Below, in pieces: positions 1 to 11,886 of a DNA stretch of 64,000 nucleotides. Numbering within the stretch: position 1 is the first letter of the stretch; each line of letters begins with the position of its first letter. The stretch is from Takashimella koratensis. Its lineage: Eukaryota > Basidiomycota > Tremellomycetes > Trichosporonales > Tetragoniomycetaceae. The notes beneath the pieces were generated by a model. It had not been told where the DNA came from and made no database searches. It saw nothing but the letters and a program-made list of their open reading frames with translations. Location of the stretch: positions 2,723,486 through 2,787,485 of the forward strand of contig BCKT01000001.1 of the NCBI GenBank assembly GCA_003116875.1. Direction: 5' to 3'. A program made the position numbers and the translations under genes.

Positions 1-1056
1 CTGCAGGTAGTCACCAATGTTGCAGATGATTGGCGCGTCATCTCGATAAGGAGCCGGGTGCCAGTGGCCGTTCAGGTCGAGAACCTCCAGTCCCGAACCG
101 TACTTTTCTCCTTGCAACACAAAAGTCAAAGCTGTAGTTAGCGGCGGACACAAGGACTGCTTACAAGCGTAGTCCGCGTGAGCGACGATACCAGCCGGAG
201 CAGCGGTGGGGTCCTGAGGCGGGTAGTGGATACCACGTAGCATGGTGATAGGGAACTTGAAGTCTTGCTCAAACGCATTTTCGGGTAGATCGAGAGCAAG
301 TGCGAAGAGGCGAAGCACTGAGCGGGCGAAGGGGTAGATTACCTGACATGAGCGCAAGTCAGAGCATTACCAACCTGATAGTACGTATCCATGGCCTGTT
401 TGAACCAGGGGTGCCCGCTGGGCCAGATGTTCTGTGGTCCATAACCCTCTGGAATGGGTCCATCCCACTGAACCGGGTCGGTGTAGTCGTCGCCGAAGAA
501 GAAGGACTCTGTGGGTTGGCGAGGGCGTCTATGAGTACCTACCTCGCAGCTCGCCTAGAGTCAGTGGTGACAAATAAAAGACCTACCTGGACCCTTAAAG
601 TTCATCTCCAAGTGAACATCCTCAGAAGGCTCATAGCCCCTTGCCCCGGGCGTCTTCTTCCAGTTTGCCGTGTTCTTCTCGCTCAGGGGAAGAGCGAAGA
701 ATTTCTCCAGGGTGGCGAATGTTTGTTCTGAGGTCAGAGAAGCCCCGTAAGCACCTACCCATGAGCTCTCTCGAGACTGGAGCGTTCTTCGCATACCAGA
801 AGCCGACCTCGTGTGCAGCCTCTGCCAGCTCGTTGGCAAGTTGCTTCCGCACTGCGAGATCAGGGTGGTTGATATTGGCGAAATCAACCACCGGGACTCG
901 GTCAAACGTCTCCACAAAACCCGGGTCTCCAGGGTTGCGAATGAGACGCTTGCTCGGTGCAGAGCCGTTACCTCCTCGGAATGTTACGTAGTTGCCCTCG
1001 CGACCACCCAGCGCCGCGTTCTCAAGCGCAAAGTTTTCGATGTCTGTGCGACTCAT
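1..1056 (-). CDS. 2-oxoglutarate/Fe(II)-dependent dioxygenase (isopenicillin N synthase-like), 3' end outside window
   Basis: The protein has an N-terminal DIOX_N-type segment (RVPVVDFANI, then EVGFWYAKN, about residues 50-90) followed by the 2OG-Fe(II) oxygenase core. The iron-binding H-x-D is visible as AHADYASLTFVLQ, encoded near 110-195. The second histidine and the 2OG arginine lie beyond base 1. At least five introns can be placed, each with GT donor and AG acceptor; joining them keeps one frame through ESFFFGDDYTDP and EVLDLNGHWHPAP. Family members hydroxylate or desaturate small molecules; fungal relatives include thymine-7-hydroxylase-type enzymes, but the substrate here cannot be told. 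It is divergent from the UNC-93-like gene across 471 bp, and that region lacks the cluster motif found further right. Confidence 0.85.
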
Positions 1057-1527
1057 GGTGTCTGACTAGCTTGGTAGACCTTGGATTAGGCCTGTTCATC
1101 CATTAAATATGTGTGGTGACGTCCAGCCTGGTCACCTTGCTGGAGGTTGTGTCGCTGAATTCGTCAGCAGTCTGACGTGAACAGGCGTCCACTGGTCGGA
1201 TCTCTAAATATGGACCAGACTGAGGAAGACAAGAGTGTCAGACGAGTCCCACGGAAGCATTTCGTTCTCCCAAGATAAGGTTCCAGTTTATCGGGCATTT
1301 GCTCTAGTCAATGCCGAAAAACCGGCATAAAGTTCGAAGCCTATCAAGATCCTCATCGGAAAGGGGAAATTTCAGATGAAATCGAACTCGTCAGATGATA
1401 GGCTTTTACAACTCGTATCTATCACTTGACACCGCGCTCCATCCACCAGTCCAGACGCGCCCATTATATATACAGGCTATGGCCTGAGGACGGACCGTTC
1501 ATCCACTTACCCCCTTCGCCCACCACA
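1057..1527. promoter_or_regulatory. Divergent promoter region, dioxygenase / UNC-93-like gene
   Basis: 471 bp between two divergent start codons. CGG triplets are present, but I found no CGG-N7-CCG inverted repeat, unlike the promoters from 5 to 17.5 kb. No other element recognised. Confidence 0.5.
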
Positions 1528-3120
1528 ATGTCCTTGGAAGAAAGCAACGAGGAGAAGAACTACGCCGTCGCCGACGTGCAAGTCTCAGAAGATGACAAGT
1601 CTTACGACCCTCGTCACACCCACAAAGTCCATTGGTTCCGCAGCACGCTCTTCCAGGGTGGGGTTGTCGGTCTAGTCTCATTCCTTGGTCCCGGTCTCTT
1701 CACCGCTCTCCAGCTGACCGGAGCTGGTGGTTTGTCGAACACCACAACTGGTGAGCCAAACACGTTTGACAGATAGCTAAATGCAGCGAACACTAGTCTC
1801 GCCTTAGCGTGGGGCCCAATGATTCCTTTCGCCTGGTGCGCGAGCGCATTCATTTCTAAGCTTGGCCCTCGTTGGGCGTTCTTCTACGGATCGCTCGGTT
1901 ACATTCTCTACGCCGCCGCCCTCTACACAAACTCGGCGTACAACAATCAGTGGTACTTGATGCTCGGTGCCTTCCTCTCCGCTGTTACCTCTGGAGTCTT
2001 CTTCCCCGTCGAGGGAGCCATCGTTACCATTTACCCTGAGCCCTGGAAGAAGGGAAGAGTCACTGCGCTGTGGCAGTCCATCTATCGAGTGAGTCTGGGT
2101 ATATGACCATTGCTGACCTGCAGGGCTCCAACCTCGTCGGCGGTGCCATCAATCTCGCATTCAACGTCCACAATTACAAGACTGGTGGTCTTGCGCCCAA
2201 CACGTACCTTATTTTTGTCGGCCTTATGGTTCTCGGCCCCTTGTGCACTTTGCTTCTGTCTCCTCCGGAGAAGGTTCAGAGAACGGACGGCTCGCCCGTT
2301 CCTGAATTCCCCAAAGGGACCATCTGGGAAGAGTTTTGTGCGACCATGGCGACCCTCAAGGACCCCAAGATCATCTGTCGTGAGTAATGATGGTAAACAT
2401 GAGGCTAGCGACTAACCCTTCCAGTCACCATCCTCTGGGCGCAGCCGTTGTTTACCCCCGCTCTTCTCTCCACCTTCCTTGCCAAGCACTTTTCCGTCCG
2501 GGTGCGGGCGCTTAGCTCGATCGTCACTCCGATTGTCGAGGTGATCATGTTTCAAGCTATGGGTCTCTACGCGGATCGCCTTTCCGTCTCCGTTCGCAGG
2601 CGTATGACCATCACTTGGATTGTTCTCAACGTCATTGCTGTTGCTACTTTTGTCTGGTTCTTTGCCAACCTAGTGAGTTGCTCACATCAACAGAGCTAAC
2701 ATTCAGATCATCATTCAAAACAATTATCCGACCAAAGCCTGGGACTGGGTTGACCCCGGCTTTGGCCAGATTTGGATCTGCGTTGTCCTCGCCACCGCCT
2801 CGCCTTATGTCGCTTGCGGCTTTTATTACATCCTTGCCGGGTATTCGTTCCCTCTCGACCAGTCTGGTGTCCGCCTTACCCGGGTCATGTCTCAGCTGCG
2901 TGCCGCCGAGGCTGGTGGCGCCGCTGTCGCTTACGGTATGCTCGCCGGGGGCGCCAGTGTCATCGTCGCCGGCGCTTGCAACCTTGCTCTTATCCTTCTC
3001 TGCGTGGTCGTCGGTGTCTTCCTTCTCAACGAAGTTCGCAAGCAAGACCTCGCGGGCAAGTTTGACAACGACGCTAAGCCTGGTGGCGCCCCCAGAGATG
3101 TCCAGCCCGCGATGGAGTAG
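1528..3120 (+). CDS. UNC-93-like major facilitator family membrane protein
   Basis: Multi-pass membrane protein of the fungal UNC-93/DUF895 type. A hydrophilic N-terminus of about 40 residues is followed by hydrophobic segments such as VVGLVSFLGPGLFTALQL and WYLMLGAFLSAVTSGVFF, and by the family-like stretch YPEPWKKGRVTALWQSIYR. Four introns are clear: GTGAGCC...ATGCAG near 1754, GTGAGTCTGG...CTGCAG near 2090, GTGAGTAATG...TTCCAG near 2380 and GTGAGTTGCT...ATTCAG near 2672. They join into one frame ending at TAG 3118-3120. The start is the ATG in CCACCACAATG. Substrate unknown; family members are ion-channel regulators or solute carriers. Its promoter lacks the cluster motif, so it may not be co-regulated with the genes to its right. 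Confidence 0.85.
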
Positions 3121-3239
3121 ACGATTAGATGGTTGGTAGGATCAAAGCCCATGGTTTTCTCCACTCGTTGTTCATCAAATTTTCATACTAGTCAATGCAA
3201 CCAATCGTCTGAAGCAGAAGGTGTTCTTGCATTCGGCGA

Positions 3240-5002
3240 CTATTTCACCGAGACTGGCTCAATCCTCACATACTTGAAGTGAGCTGGGCTTATGCAAGGC
3301 GTGTCGTCGACTCCTTGAGCGTAGATTCCGAGGTGGACCCCTGTGAAGCGAGGTTGAAGTGATCGGCTGGGCATAGTCCCCACGACGACGGTGTCGCCTG
3401 CCAAGGTGTAGGAGAATTCGTACATCAGCGTGCGTGCTTTGATAGAAAAGGTGATGGGGCCGGTCGTCTTGAGGGGGATGATTTGTTCCTGAACGTCAGC
3501 CACCAGCCTGTGACAGACTCACGTCAAGTCCGTCGTTGTCGTTGGGCGATCGGAAGACTAACTCGACACCGCCTTGCGTACCTCGAACAGCTACTACTGC
3601 GTGTGCCGTTTTCGTCATCCATACAACAGCACCAGCCTCTTGACCTGGCTTGGACGGGGTGAAGTCCATCTGTGTGGACCAGTCGAGCTCGAACATGGTT
3701 TGTTTCCTGAGTAGCATCGCAGGGCAGTGCTCGATGTTGAGTGTTACCGCGGAGCCATACAAGGCGAGTCCTCTCTCGGTGAGATTGTAGCATGATTTAA
3801 GAGGCGTGCGGAGGTGATACCATCCGATGTCAAGATCTGACATCAGCTATGTCATTTCACAACTCACTTGAACCCTTGAAATCATCCTGCCATACTGTGG
3901 GGGCCGGCTGCATTGACAGGCCTGGTGCCTCCACAACAAGATCCACCTGCTTCCCCCCATTCACCACCGGCCAGCCGTCGACCCATTCCATAGGCGCCAT
4001 GAACGTCTCGCGGCCGAGGTGGCTTGCCATTCCAAGACCTCCGTTGTAAATGACTGATGGTTTGAATTTTGGTCGAACGCCGAGGAAGACTGCGTACCAC
4101 TTGCCGTTCTCGGCTTGGACGATATCCATGTGGCCGGTGTTGCGAATATCAGGGTGGTCGCCATTGAAGATGAGAGGGTTGATACCTGCGGGCGGCTCTT
4201 CATACGGACCAATTGGGCTCGACCCTCGAAAGACGCACTCCCTGTGACCCTCGTTGGTTCCCCCTTCAGCCACAAAGAGGTAGTAGTAGCCGTTGAGTTT
4301 GATGATATGACAGCCCTCGGCGACACCTGTTGGCGATTCGCGAACCATGACAGGTTCAGTGAGGGAGCGGCCAGAGGCGACGTCGATCTCGTTCACCCAA
4401 GATCGAAGTTGACGTCCGTTTTTTCCGCTGTTGCCCCATCGCGTCACCGCGTGGTACACCTTGTCTTCATCGAAGAAGAGCTGAGGTCAGCGATTATCAG
4501 GCTCGCACTCACGTCCTGGTCAAAGCCGACCTCATCAAAGTAGACAGCCTCGCTCCATTTGGAGTCGTCAAAGATATCGTCGGTGGAGACGTAGAAGCCG
4601 CTGGGGATGCTCTCGCGCTCACCAGACTGTCATCAGCTGCGCCGGGATAAAAGGCTCACCGGTGCAGTCCTTAATCGCCAAAAGCACGCGCAAACCATGT
4701 ACCATTTGCCCATGTGATACCTCAAGGTGGGTGCCCACAGACCGGCCGACGTCTCGATGGTACGCATGTCGACGCCTTGGCTCCGACGATTGACCGCATG
4801 ACCGATGAGCTGGGGTCAGCTTGGTCGACCCGGGACTCACCTTCCAGTTGACAAGGTCCGTGCTGTGGTACACAGGCAGACCGGGAAAGAACTCGAACGT
4901 TGACGTTCCCAAAAAGTAGCCCTTACCGGGGACATGGCAGATCGATGGGTCTGGGTTGAACCCAGGTAGGATCGGGTTTCGAAAAGTGTTTGTGAGCTCC
5001 AT
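3240..5002 (-). CDS. Glycoside hydrolase family 43 (beta-xylosidase/arabinofuranosidase-like)
   Basis: Begins with the GH43 motif NPILPGFNPDPSI (catalytic base Asp), followed by YHSTDLVNW, GLWAPTLRY, the general-acid region GVAEGCHIIKLNGYYYL and NTGHMDIV: the order expected of a five-bladed GH43 propeller. From about residue 320 a beta-sandwich C-terminal domain of the GH43_C2 type follows (GWYHLRTPL, TMFELDWSTQMDFTP), as in fungal beta-xylosidases. At least five introns. No signal peptide is seen, so it is probably intracellular and acts on short imported oligosaccharides. A CGG-N7-CCG copy lies 92-104 bp upstream of the ATG, which may tie it to the cluster. Family certain; specificity inferred. 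Confidence 0.9.
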
Positions 5003-5093
5003 CTTGATGATGTGGTTGAGACTGGCAAGGTGCTATGGATCTCGTGTATGTATCGGAGGATGCTCGGGCTATTTGAGGAGGATTGTAATTAGC

Positions 5094-5106
5094 CGGTGCC
5101 GGTCCG
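5094..5106. promoter_or_regulatory. CGG-N7-CCG inverted repeat upstream of GH43 gene
   Basis: CGGTGCCGGTCCG, 92 bp upstream of the GH43 start codon. The spacer is GC-rich and holds further CCG/CGG triplets, so this is the weakest of the nine copies. Confidence 0.4.
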
Positions 5107-5162
5107 GGCATGCCGCTGACCGCAGTGGAAATGCTCCATAGAGTTCCTCTAAATAAAATGCA

Positions 5163-6994
5163 TCACATCTGCTTGGTCCAGTCTATGTGTCGTTCCCATG
5201 CATCCCCGACTCGCAGCAAAGTCGGCTCATCCCAATGTTTCCCCACAATCTGCATCCCAACAGGCAGCTTGAGCTCGGCGTCAGAGCTGGTGAGGATGTC
5301 CTCGGGCATCGGAGAGACTTTGCCGACAGGGATTGACAACGCCGGGTGGCCTGTGAGGTTGAAAGCGCAAGTAAAGGATGCCGCGCCCGCTGTTGTTAGC
5401 TAGTTCAGTTACAAGACTCACGTCCAACATCTGCCCACTGCGCTGGCGTTGCGTCAACCGGGATATGCCGTCTTGCCGGCTGTGGGACAGTGGGCATGAC
5501 CAGAACGTCATATGTTTGGAGCACCGCGTCGAGTTCATCCCGCAACCGGCGAGACAGGTTCATCGCCTTGCCGTAGACTGTGGGGTATTTGATCCAGCCG
5601 TATTCACTGGGCTTCAGCTTTGTTCACTGACACAACTCACCAGCTCATGGCGGTCCCTGTAACAAAGTACTTCGCCTTGTCGTACTTGTCTTGCGTCCAG
5701 GGGAGGAGCTGATCCCAGTAATCGTTCAGGTAAAGCCCTCGCCGACCGACTTGTCGCCCTTGTCGGGTCCCGCCTGAAGCAAACTTATTGATAACCAGGG
5801 TGAGCTGGGGAGCGAGCTCCATCCTGGGGTCAGCGCTGTCTTTGGTAACACATACAAAGGAACAGAGACCTCTTCCACGTCCGCACCGAGCTCTCGGAAG
5901 TGATCCATGGCTCCTCGAACCACGCGATCGACCTCTGGCGCCAGTCTCGAGGACTTGAAGGGCTCCACCAAAAGCCCGACCTTCAGTCCACAAAGCTTCT
6001 TTGCTCTCCCTTCCTTGAGGAGAATCGTGTAGAGAGGGACGTCGGAGGGCAATGGAGCACCAAGCTGCCGATCGTCCATGTTGTCGTATCCCGCGACAGC
6101 TTCGAGCAGAGCGGCGGCATCCTCAACGGTCCTAGCCATTGGGCCCACATGATCGGTTCCGGCGTCCGAGCTCAGTACGCCAGTGTAGGGCACCAGGCCG
6201 AAAGTCGGTTTGAGGCCCACGATACCGCACATGGCCGCGGGCTGAAATCAGCAAGGCGGGGATGGAAACCCACAATTCGGATAGATCCACCCTGGTCGCC
6301 TCCAATGCCCATGTCTGCCTGTCCGCTTCCGATCAGTGCACCGCATCCTGAGCTCGATCCGCCAGCACTGAACCCAGTCGCATATGGATTCTCCACGGGT
6401 CCGTAAGGTGATGAGGATGATTGTGCACCGTGTGAAAAGTTCTTCCATCAGCTAGGTCTGCGCCCTTGCTCACCTCACATGCGGCCTTCCCAAGGATCCG
6501 CCCTCCGTTCTCGAGAACACGCGTCACCACAGAGGCATCGACATCGGCTGACGTCAGCTGAGGTAAAAGTGTCTACTCACGGATGTACCCCTCAAATGCA
6601 TCTGTTCCGAGGAGAAGAGGTACTCCAGCTAAGCAGACAGTGTCCTTGTACACAACTGTCTTGCCGTGGAGCAGTTTCCCATCGCTCTCCTCACCACATA
6701 CATCCACACGCCATGCCCAGCCCCGTAGTGGGTTCTGAGAAGCATCGGGCAAATGGATGTTGACTCGAGGATACTTCTTGTAGTTCGGATGCGGCTTGTA
6801 ATCTACCGATCAGCTCCAATGCATGCTCCCTACCCACCAGACTGCTCCAAGACAGCCAAACAAGCAGCATCAGTCTTCTGAAGAAGCTGGAGGTAATCCT
6901 CCTCATGGCTCGGCGGTATACTGAAGCTGAGCCGCGCAGCCGCCTCCAGCATCTCCTGCTTCGATGCCTTCGTTCCGCCGGTCGAGTCGCTCAT
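5163..6994 (-). CDS. Amidase signature family hydrolase (amidase 1)
   Basis: Amidase-signature enzyme with the full Ser-cisSer-Lys triad: Lys in VVYKDTV, cis-Ser in GGSSSGCG, and the nucleophile Ser in GGDQGGSIR. It continues with [20 protein letters not shown] and a C-terminus typical of the family ([19 protein letters not shown]), ending at TGA 5163-5165. About seven introns. The enzyme should hydrolyse a carboxamide or related C-N bond to acid plus ammonia; the natural substrate is not predictable. It lies between the GH43 and MFS genes on the same strand, and its 114-bp upstream gap holds a strong CGG-N7-CCG site. With the second amidase and the PuuE-like genes it suggests an amide-nitrogen pathway. 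Confidence 0.92.
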
Positions 6995-7051
6995 GGTGGA
7001 TGTTGTTCAAGCAATACATGAAATTTGGTTGGCCGGTGATGACTGATTGTA

Positions 7052-7064
7052 CGGAAACTATCCG
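7052..7064. promoter_or_regulatory. CGG-N7-CCG inverted repeat upstream of amidase 1
   Basis: CGGAAACTATCCG, 58-70 bp upstream of the amidase start codon. It is one of three copies matching CGGAnnnnATCCGA. Confidence 0.6.
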
Positions 7065-7108
7065 ATGAAAATGCGCTTTGCCTATGGGATCTATTTCTAG
7101 CTGATTGG

Positions 7109-9214
7109 CTACACCATCGACTTCTCCACCACTTCCGAACTCTCATTGTCCACGCCCACAGTCGTCGGCTCCTCCCCGACTACCTCTGATCCCGTTGCGC
7201 CCACATGTTCTAGTTGCATCGCTTGCTCCCCGTCGCTTCCGCCGGCCCGTGCCTTTCTCTTCTCTTCTTCCAGATTCGGCGGGTCTTTCCGGAACACCAC
7301 TTCCTGCAAACGGTCAGTTTCCGTGGCGATTTGGAGACTCACCTGTACCCCGAAGCTCAGAATCACGTAGACGGCGCCGAGTGCTGCGAATGCGACAAAG
7401 ACCATCTGCAGTCCTGACGAATAGGCATTTCGGATTTCAACCACTGTGTTTTCCGAATATGCACTGAGATTGGCCAAAGACGCGCTGACAAGCGCCGAGC
7501 GCTGGTCGTCGGTGAGCGAGGAGATTGCCTGTAGACTTTTGACCACTTCGCTTTGGTAGATTGAATTTGCGACTGAGATTTAGCCCAGTACTTTATGAGC
7601 ACTCACTGGCCAGGCCAAATGCGCCCCCCATTGTCCTGAAAAAGTTGCGACCGGCCGTAACAACTGCTCGATCTTTGTTTGCGGTAGTCGCCAACGCTGC
7701 CACCAAGGCTACTAATCAGCTGGATTCAGGACATATACCCACTAGTCTGCAGACTGAATCCAATGCCAATGCCATTGATCTGTAAGATACCGATGATCAT
7801 CCCAATCGACGTCTTCTGGCCCCAAAGAACCTGTAGCCCCAGCTCTGTCGTCCACAACATGCCGCCGAGGATCTGGGTTCAGCTGAGAACAATGATGCCA
7901 CTCACAATAACTCGTTTGTAGTGGTTGGTATTCGAAATGTAGAAACCACTGAGGATTCCCCACATGGCTTGAGGCATGATGTACGCGAGCACGATAGCAC
8001 CGGAAACGAGAGAGGAGTATCCTTTGACGTATTGTAGGTACTGTGGTACTTGATACATGTTCTGAGGTCAGACGTGGCCAGCATTTTGTGCTCACTCCAA
8101 AGTACGTCATGCCGAGGAAGAACGACTGAGCCATCACGACAGCGGCGGTCCTCTCCTTGAAAATGTACACTGGGGTGAGCTTAATACCTATGCACCACGT
8201 ACGAGGTAGGATTGGTAGCTTTGCTCTCCATTCGACCACGAGGAACACCAATCCCAAGACGCCACCGGATACCAGCAGCGAGATCGTGACTGCGCCGTTC
8301 CATGGGAATGCTGACCCTCCTCCAGAGATGGCCACCAATAAAAGCAGAGTCCCTGCAGCCGACATGGCAATACCCAGGTAATCGACTTGCTTCAACTTTT
8401 CTCGAGCAGACCCGACAACCGGTTTGAGAGGAAGAATGAAGTGATCGAGACCAATAACAACGGCGCTCAACATGGCGGTCACCCTACGATTAGCCTTGGT
8501 CCCCAGCGAAACCTACCTGAATACCCAGCGCCACTGCCCGGCAGCCGCCAGGCCACCGCCCACAAACGGTCCAATGGCATTACCAACCGAGGTCGCCGCT
8601 GCTACCAGGCCTTGATACTTTCCACGCTCTTTCAGTGGAATAATGTCGGAAACCTGCGTGTTAGCACAGCCTCGGAACATTAACCCACAATGACCATGGC
8701 GATATTATTGATTCCACCTCCGCCAATGCCGGCAATTGCGCGAAAAGCATACAGCTGGATTGGTGTCTGCGCAAACGAGCACAACAAGTCCCCAATCAAC
8801 ATTAGGAGCACGGCGCTCTGGAGCATATACTTCCTGCCAAAGATATCCGAGAGCCGTCCGTACAAGAGCTGGAGTGCACAACTGGGAGTCAGCCCACGTC
8901 AAATGAAGAGCTCACTTGGAGGCAAAATACGCAGTGCCGACCCAGGATATGCTCGCAGAGCCACCAAGAGACGTTCCCATCTGAGGCGCGGCGGTCGTAA
9001 CCGACGACTGGTCCATGAACGACACGATCAAGGCCATTCCTGCGGTCAGCATTGCTCAAACTCGGGACTCACCTATGCCAAAGTAGATGATGAGGATCTT
9101 TCGCAACGGGAGCCGGGATGACTGATCTTGAAGGACGACACTCGACGCCTTTTTGGAGGACGCCGGTTGTGGGGAGCTGTCTCTCGTCGAGGCATCTTCG
9201 CTCGTGGGAGTCAT
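7109..9214 (-). CDS. MFS multidrug-type transporter (DHA2-like)
   Basis: Long multi-pass transporter. After a charged N-terminus of about 45 residues come IIYFGIGMALIVSFMDQSS and the MFS motif-A block YGRLSDIFGRKYML between helices 2 and 3, then FRAIAGIGGGGINN. Many helices follow, including an extra central pair typical of 14-helix DHA2 proteins, and an acidic tail (EKRKARAGGSDGEQA) ends at TAG 7109-7111. About nine introns. DHA2 proteins are proton antiporters or uptake carriers for organic molecules. Context suggests transport of the cluster's substrate or product. Two adjacent CGG-N7-CCG sites lie 108-141 bp upstream. Family call firm, role inferred. Confidence 0.88.
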
Positions 9215-9321
9215 CGAGGTCACCTTGGTGCTGTGAGCATAGGTTTCAAGTCAAAACCAAGAGGTTGGTTGGATTTTCAACTACGACTACAAACTAACAC
9301 CAATCCAGGGATACGCCAGTC

Positions 9322-9334
9322 CGGCTTTCCACCG
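9322..9334. promoter_or_regulatory. CGG-N7-CCG inverted repeat upstream of MFS gene (distal copy of a pair: 9343-9355)
   Basis: CGGCTTTCCACCG. With the copy at 9343-9355 it forms a tandem pair whose starts are 21 bp apart, about two helical turns, in the 162-bp gap upstream of the MFS start. Confidence 0.55.
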
Positions 9335-9342
9335 AAATTAAT

Positions 9343-9355
9343 CGGAACGACACCG
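9343..9355. promoter_or_regulatory. CGG-N7-CCG inverted repeat upstream of MFS gene, second copy
   Basis: CGGAACGACACCG, 129-141 bp from the MFS start codon. Confidence 0.55.
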
Positions 9356-9376
9356 GGGCTTTATCAGGGAAATGCA

Positions 9377-10525
9377 TTACAGTTCCACGTTGTGCAGCTT
9401 GTATGTGGGCCCTACTTTCCCATATGGATAGGTCTCTCTCCAGAATTCGGCAATCTCCTTCCTAGTAGCTACCCAGACGTCTGGCTTTTGTGCAATATAC
9501 GCCATGAAACGCTTGAGAGCCATGATCCGCCCGGGTTTTCCTATGACTCGGTTGTGCAGCCCAATCGTCATCATTTTCGGTGCGCCTTCTTCGCCTTCCG
9601 CGTAGAGGAGGTCGAACTCTCCCTGCAGGAGCTCAAAAAAGTCGTCGGGGTCAGACACTCCCGTTCCGTTGGCCTTGGAGACTGCATGTTAGCTGGTTCG
9701 GCCGAAGTGCTCACAGTGAATGTCATTTATGGTGAACGTGTACGGGACCATGAGCATGCCTTTATCCTCCCCACCGTACACCATCGCAGCTGGGTCGGGA
9801 ATCCAGTAGGGTTGGTCGCCTGACAAGGCATCAGAGCAGTAGAGCAGCGGCACATTGCGCTCGCGATGGACCAAAGCTCGAGCCAGTTTTTGTCGCTCCG
9901 TCCCACTCCCAATGAACCACCCAGATGGCACATCAGTCAATCCCGTGGCCGCTTGAAGTCGGTCCATCGATTTGTGGATATGCGCCATCTCCTCTTTCGT
10001 GTTGGTTCCGTGGTTTCGCCAGCGGTTACCGTGGCAGGCGATCTCGCGTCAGCTCATGTCGTAGACTGACCCACCTCGTGGCCATGCTCCACCATGACCT
10101 TGGCGTACTGTGGGCTTGTTTCGACAGCCCTACCAGTCGCCCACACCGTCCACCGCCAGCCATATTGCTTGAAAAGCTTTAACAGACGCGGGAAACCAGC
10201 TCGGATACCGTAATCGAACTTCCGTCAGCCTGAGCTTGGTTTCCGACCTACCATGTCCTCAGCCATGCAGTCCCTCTTGCCAAACTTCTCCTTCCTGTCG
10301 TAAGAGATCTCAAGCATCGTGTCGTTTGACTTCTCATCTCCGTTGTACACGGTGTGCTCGCCGCCCCTGCAGGTCAGCGTTGCCCCGTCGCGAAGCTTAC
10401 TCTTCATAGTTGAGCACAAACGAGACCGCGATCTTGGCTCCGCCACGCCAAAGCTTTGACGGCTGGTCGAGGCCATAGCCGACAAAGTCTCTCGGGGGCA
10501 GGTAGAAGGGCTCGGTGCTGGCCAT
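9377..10525 (-). CDS. PuuE-type polysaccharide-deacetylase-fold hydrolase (allantoinase/cyclic imide hydrolase-like), canonical subtype 1
   Basis: Matches the PuuE/cyclic-imidase branch of the NodB-fold superfamily. An N-terminal block YLPPRDFVGYGLDQPSKLW is followed by IAVSFVLNYEEGGE, then FDYGIRAGFPRLL, GWRWTVWATGRAVE and the active-site-like IACHGNRWRNHG. The C-terminal half has PYWIPDP, KMMTIGLHNRVIGKPGR and the closing KPDVWVATRKEIAEFW. Six or so introns; stop TAA 9377-9379. Known relatives open cyclic amide rings (allantoin, cyclic imides). It is transcribed away from the next PuuE-like gene across 160 bp. A longer in-frame start exists upstream, but the ATG at 10525 matches the start of the paralogue at 17303. 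Confidence 0.88.
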
Positions 10526-10685
10526 GGTGACTGGGTTGAAGGAGAAATGGGCTGAATCCGAGTCTTCGCGTTCCTGATATGCTCCGGTGGAGGTTGGTGA
10601 AGCTTCGGATGACCCCCGGCGGGTAGATAAGTCCAAAATAGTTGTTCCCGAGATTGTTTCAACCAGGATTGTTCTTCACTACACC
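10526..10685. promoter_or_regulatory. Bidirectional promoter of PuuE pair 1
   Basis: 160-bp gap between two divergent start codons, holding one CGG-N7-CCG site (CGGATGACCCCCG, 10606-10618) 81 bp from the left ATG and 68 bp from the right one. One element could therefore serve both genes. Confidence 0.6.
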
Positions 10686-11864
10686 ATGTCAGAGAAGGTA
10701 AGACAGCATCGGCACTGATTTAAGCTGACGCCCTAGTTTGTCGAAGAGCTCTTGGAGCGCGAGTTCATTGGCTACGGCCTTACCCCACCTGATGCCCAGT
10801 GGCCAGGCGGGGCTAAGGTCTGCGTATCATTCGTCGTCCAGTACAATATGGGAGCGGAATCGAACATTCTCGAGGGTGACGCGCATTCGGCTGGAGAGTA
10901 TCTCGAGATCCCGGCAATGTCGACCTTCCCCCGGCGTGTGGAGACGACCGAGATGATGTACGAGTTCGGCGCTCGAGAGGGGGTTCCACGGCTCTTGAAG
11001 CTGTTCAAAAAGTAGGCACGGCGGGAACGTCTTCGCTTACACTAGGTACAACATGCTGCCAACGTGGAACATCTACACCAACGCTTTGGAGAAGGCTCCG
11101 TACTGGGTCAAGCCCATCGTCGACAGTGGAGCAGAGTTGTCGTGTGGAGGTCACCGATATAAGGACAACTTTGACGTTGACCCGGTGGAGGAGGACAAGT
11201 TGATCAACAAGAGCATTGACACGCTTCAGAAGCTCACGAGGGACTCAACGTTGCCCAAAGGTGAGTGTGATGAGTGGTCCCGACTAATTCTCAGGATGGC
11301 TGGTGGAACGTCGCTCAAACCTCTCGATCAAGCTCTACTCTCTCGCCCATGCTGAGCGTGGTCTACCGCTCTACTCCTCTGACTCCAACGCGGACGATTT
11401 GCCTTATTGGGTGCCATCGCCGGCTAAGAACGGAGGATTGCTCATGATCCCTTTCTCGTACGACTGCTCCGACTTTCGCTTCAACGCCAAGGGCTCCGGG
11501 TGGGCGAGTCCAAAGGACTACTGGTTGCACTTGGTGAGGGGAAGTACCAACAGCAGCTGACGACAGAGGGACACATTTGACTGCCTTTACGAGGAGGGAG
11601 TCCAGGGTGAAGCCAAGATGATGACGGTTCTTCTTCACCCTCACATCATCGGACACGCAGGTCGTCTGTTCTGGTTTGAAGAGTAGGTCGACAGAAACGT
11701 ACAACATTGACATCAGGTTCCTCAAGTACATATCATCTAAGCCAGACGTGTGGGTTGCACGCCGCCAGGACATTGCCGACCACTGGCAGAAAACCTTCCC
11801 ATACGACGAGAAGATTGCATTTGGGCAAACTCCACAGCCTGACTGCGGACAGATCAAATGCTAG
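10686..11864 (+). CDS. PuuE-type hydrolase homologue, divergent subtype (copy 1)
   Basis: Same overall fold as its divergent neighbour: LEREFIGYGLTPPDAQWPGG, VCVSFVVQYNMGAE, MMYEFGAREGVPRLLKLF, PYWVPSPAK, MMTVLLHPHIIGHAGR and KPDVWVARRQDIADHW. The two active-site regions differ. The NYEEGG block reads QYNMGAE, and the CHGNRW block reads CGGHRYKDNFDV, so the histidine sits two residues later. The first coding exon is only MSEK (12 nt before GTAAGAC). Stop TAG 11862-11864, 22 bp from the stop of the convergent amidase. It could be a paralogue with another substrate or a non-catalytic partner of the canonical subtype. Confidence 0.85.
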
Positions 11865-11886
11865 ACGTGATGCATGGTTCTATACT

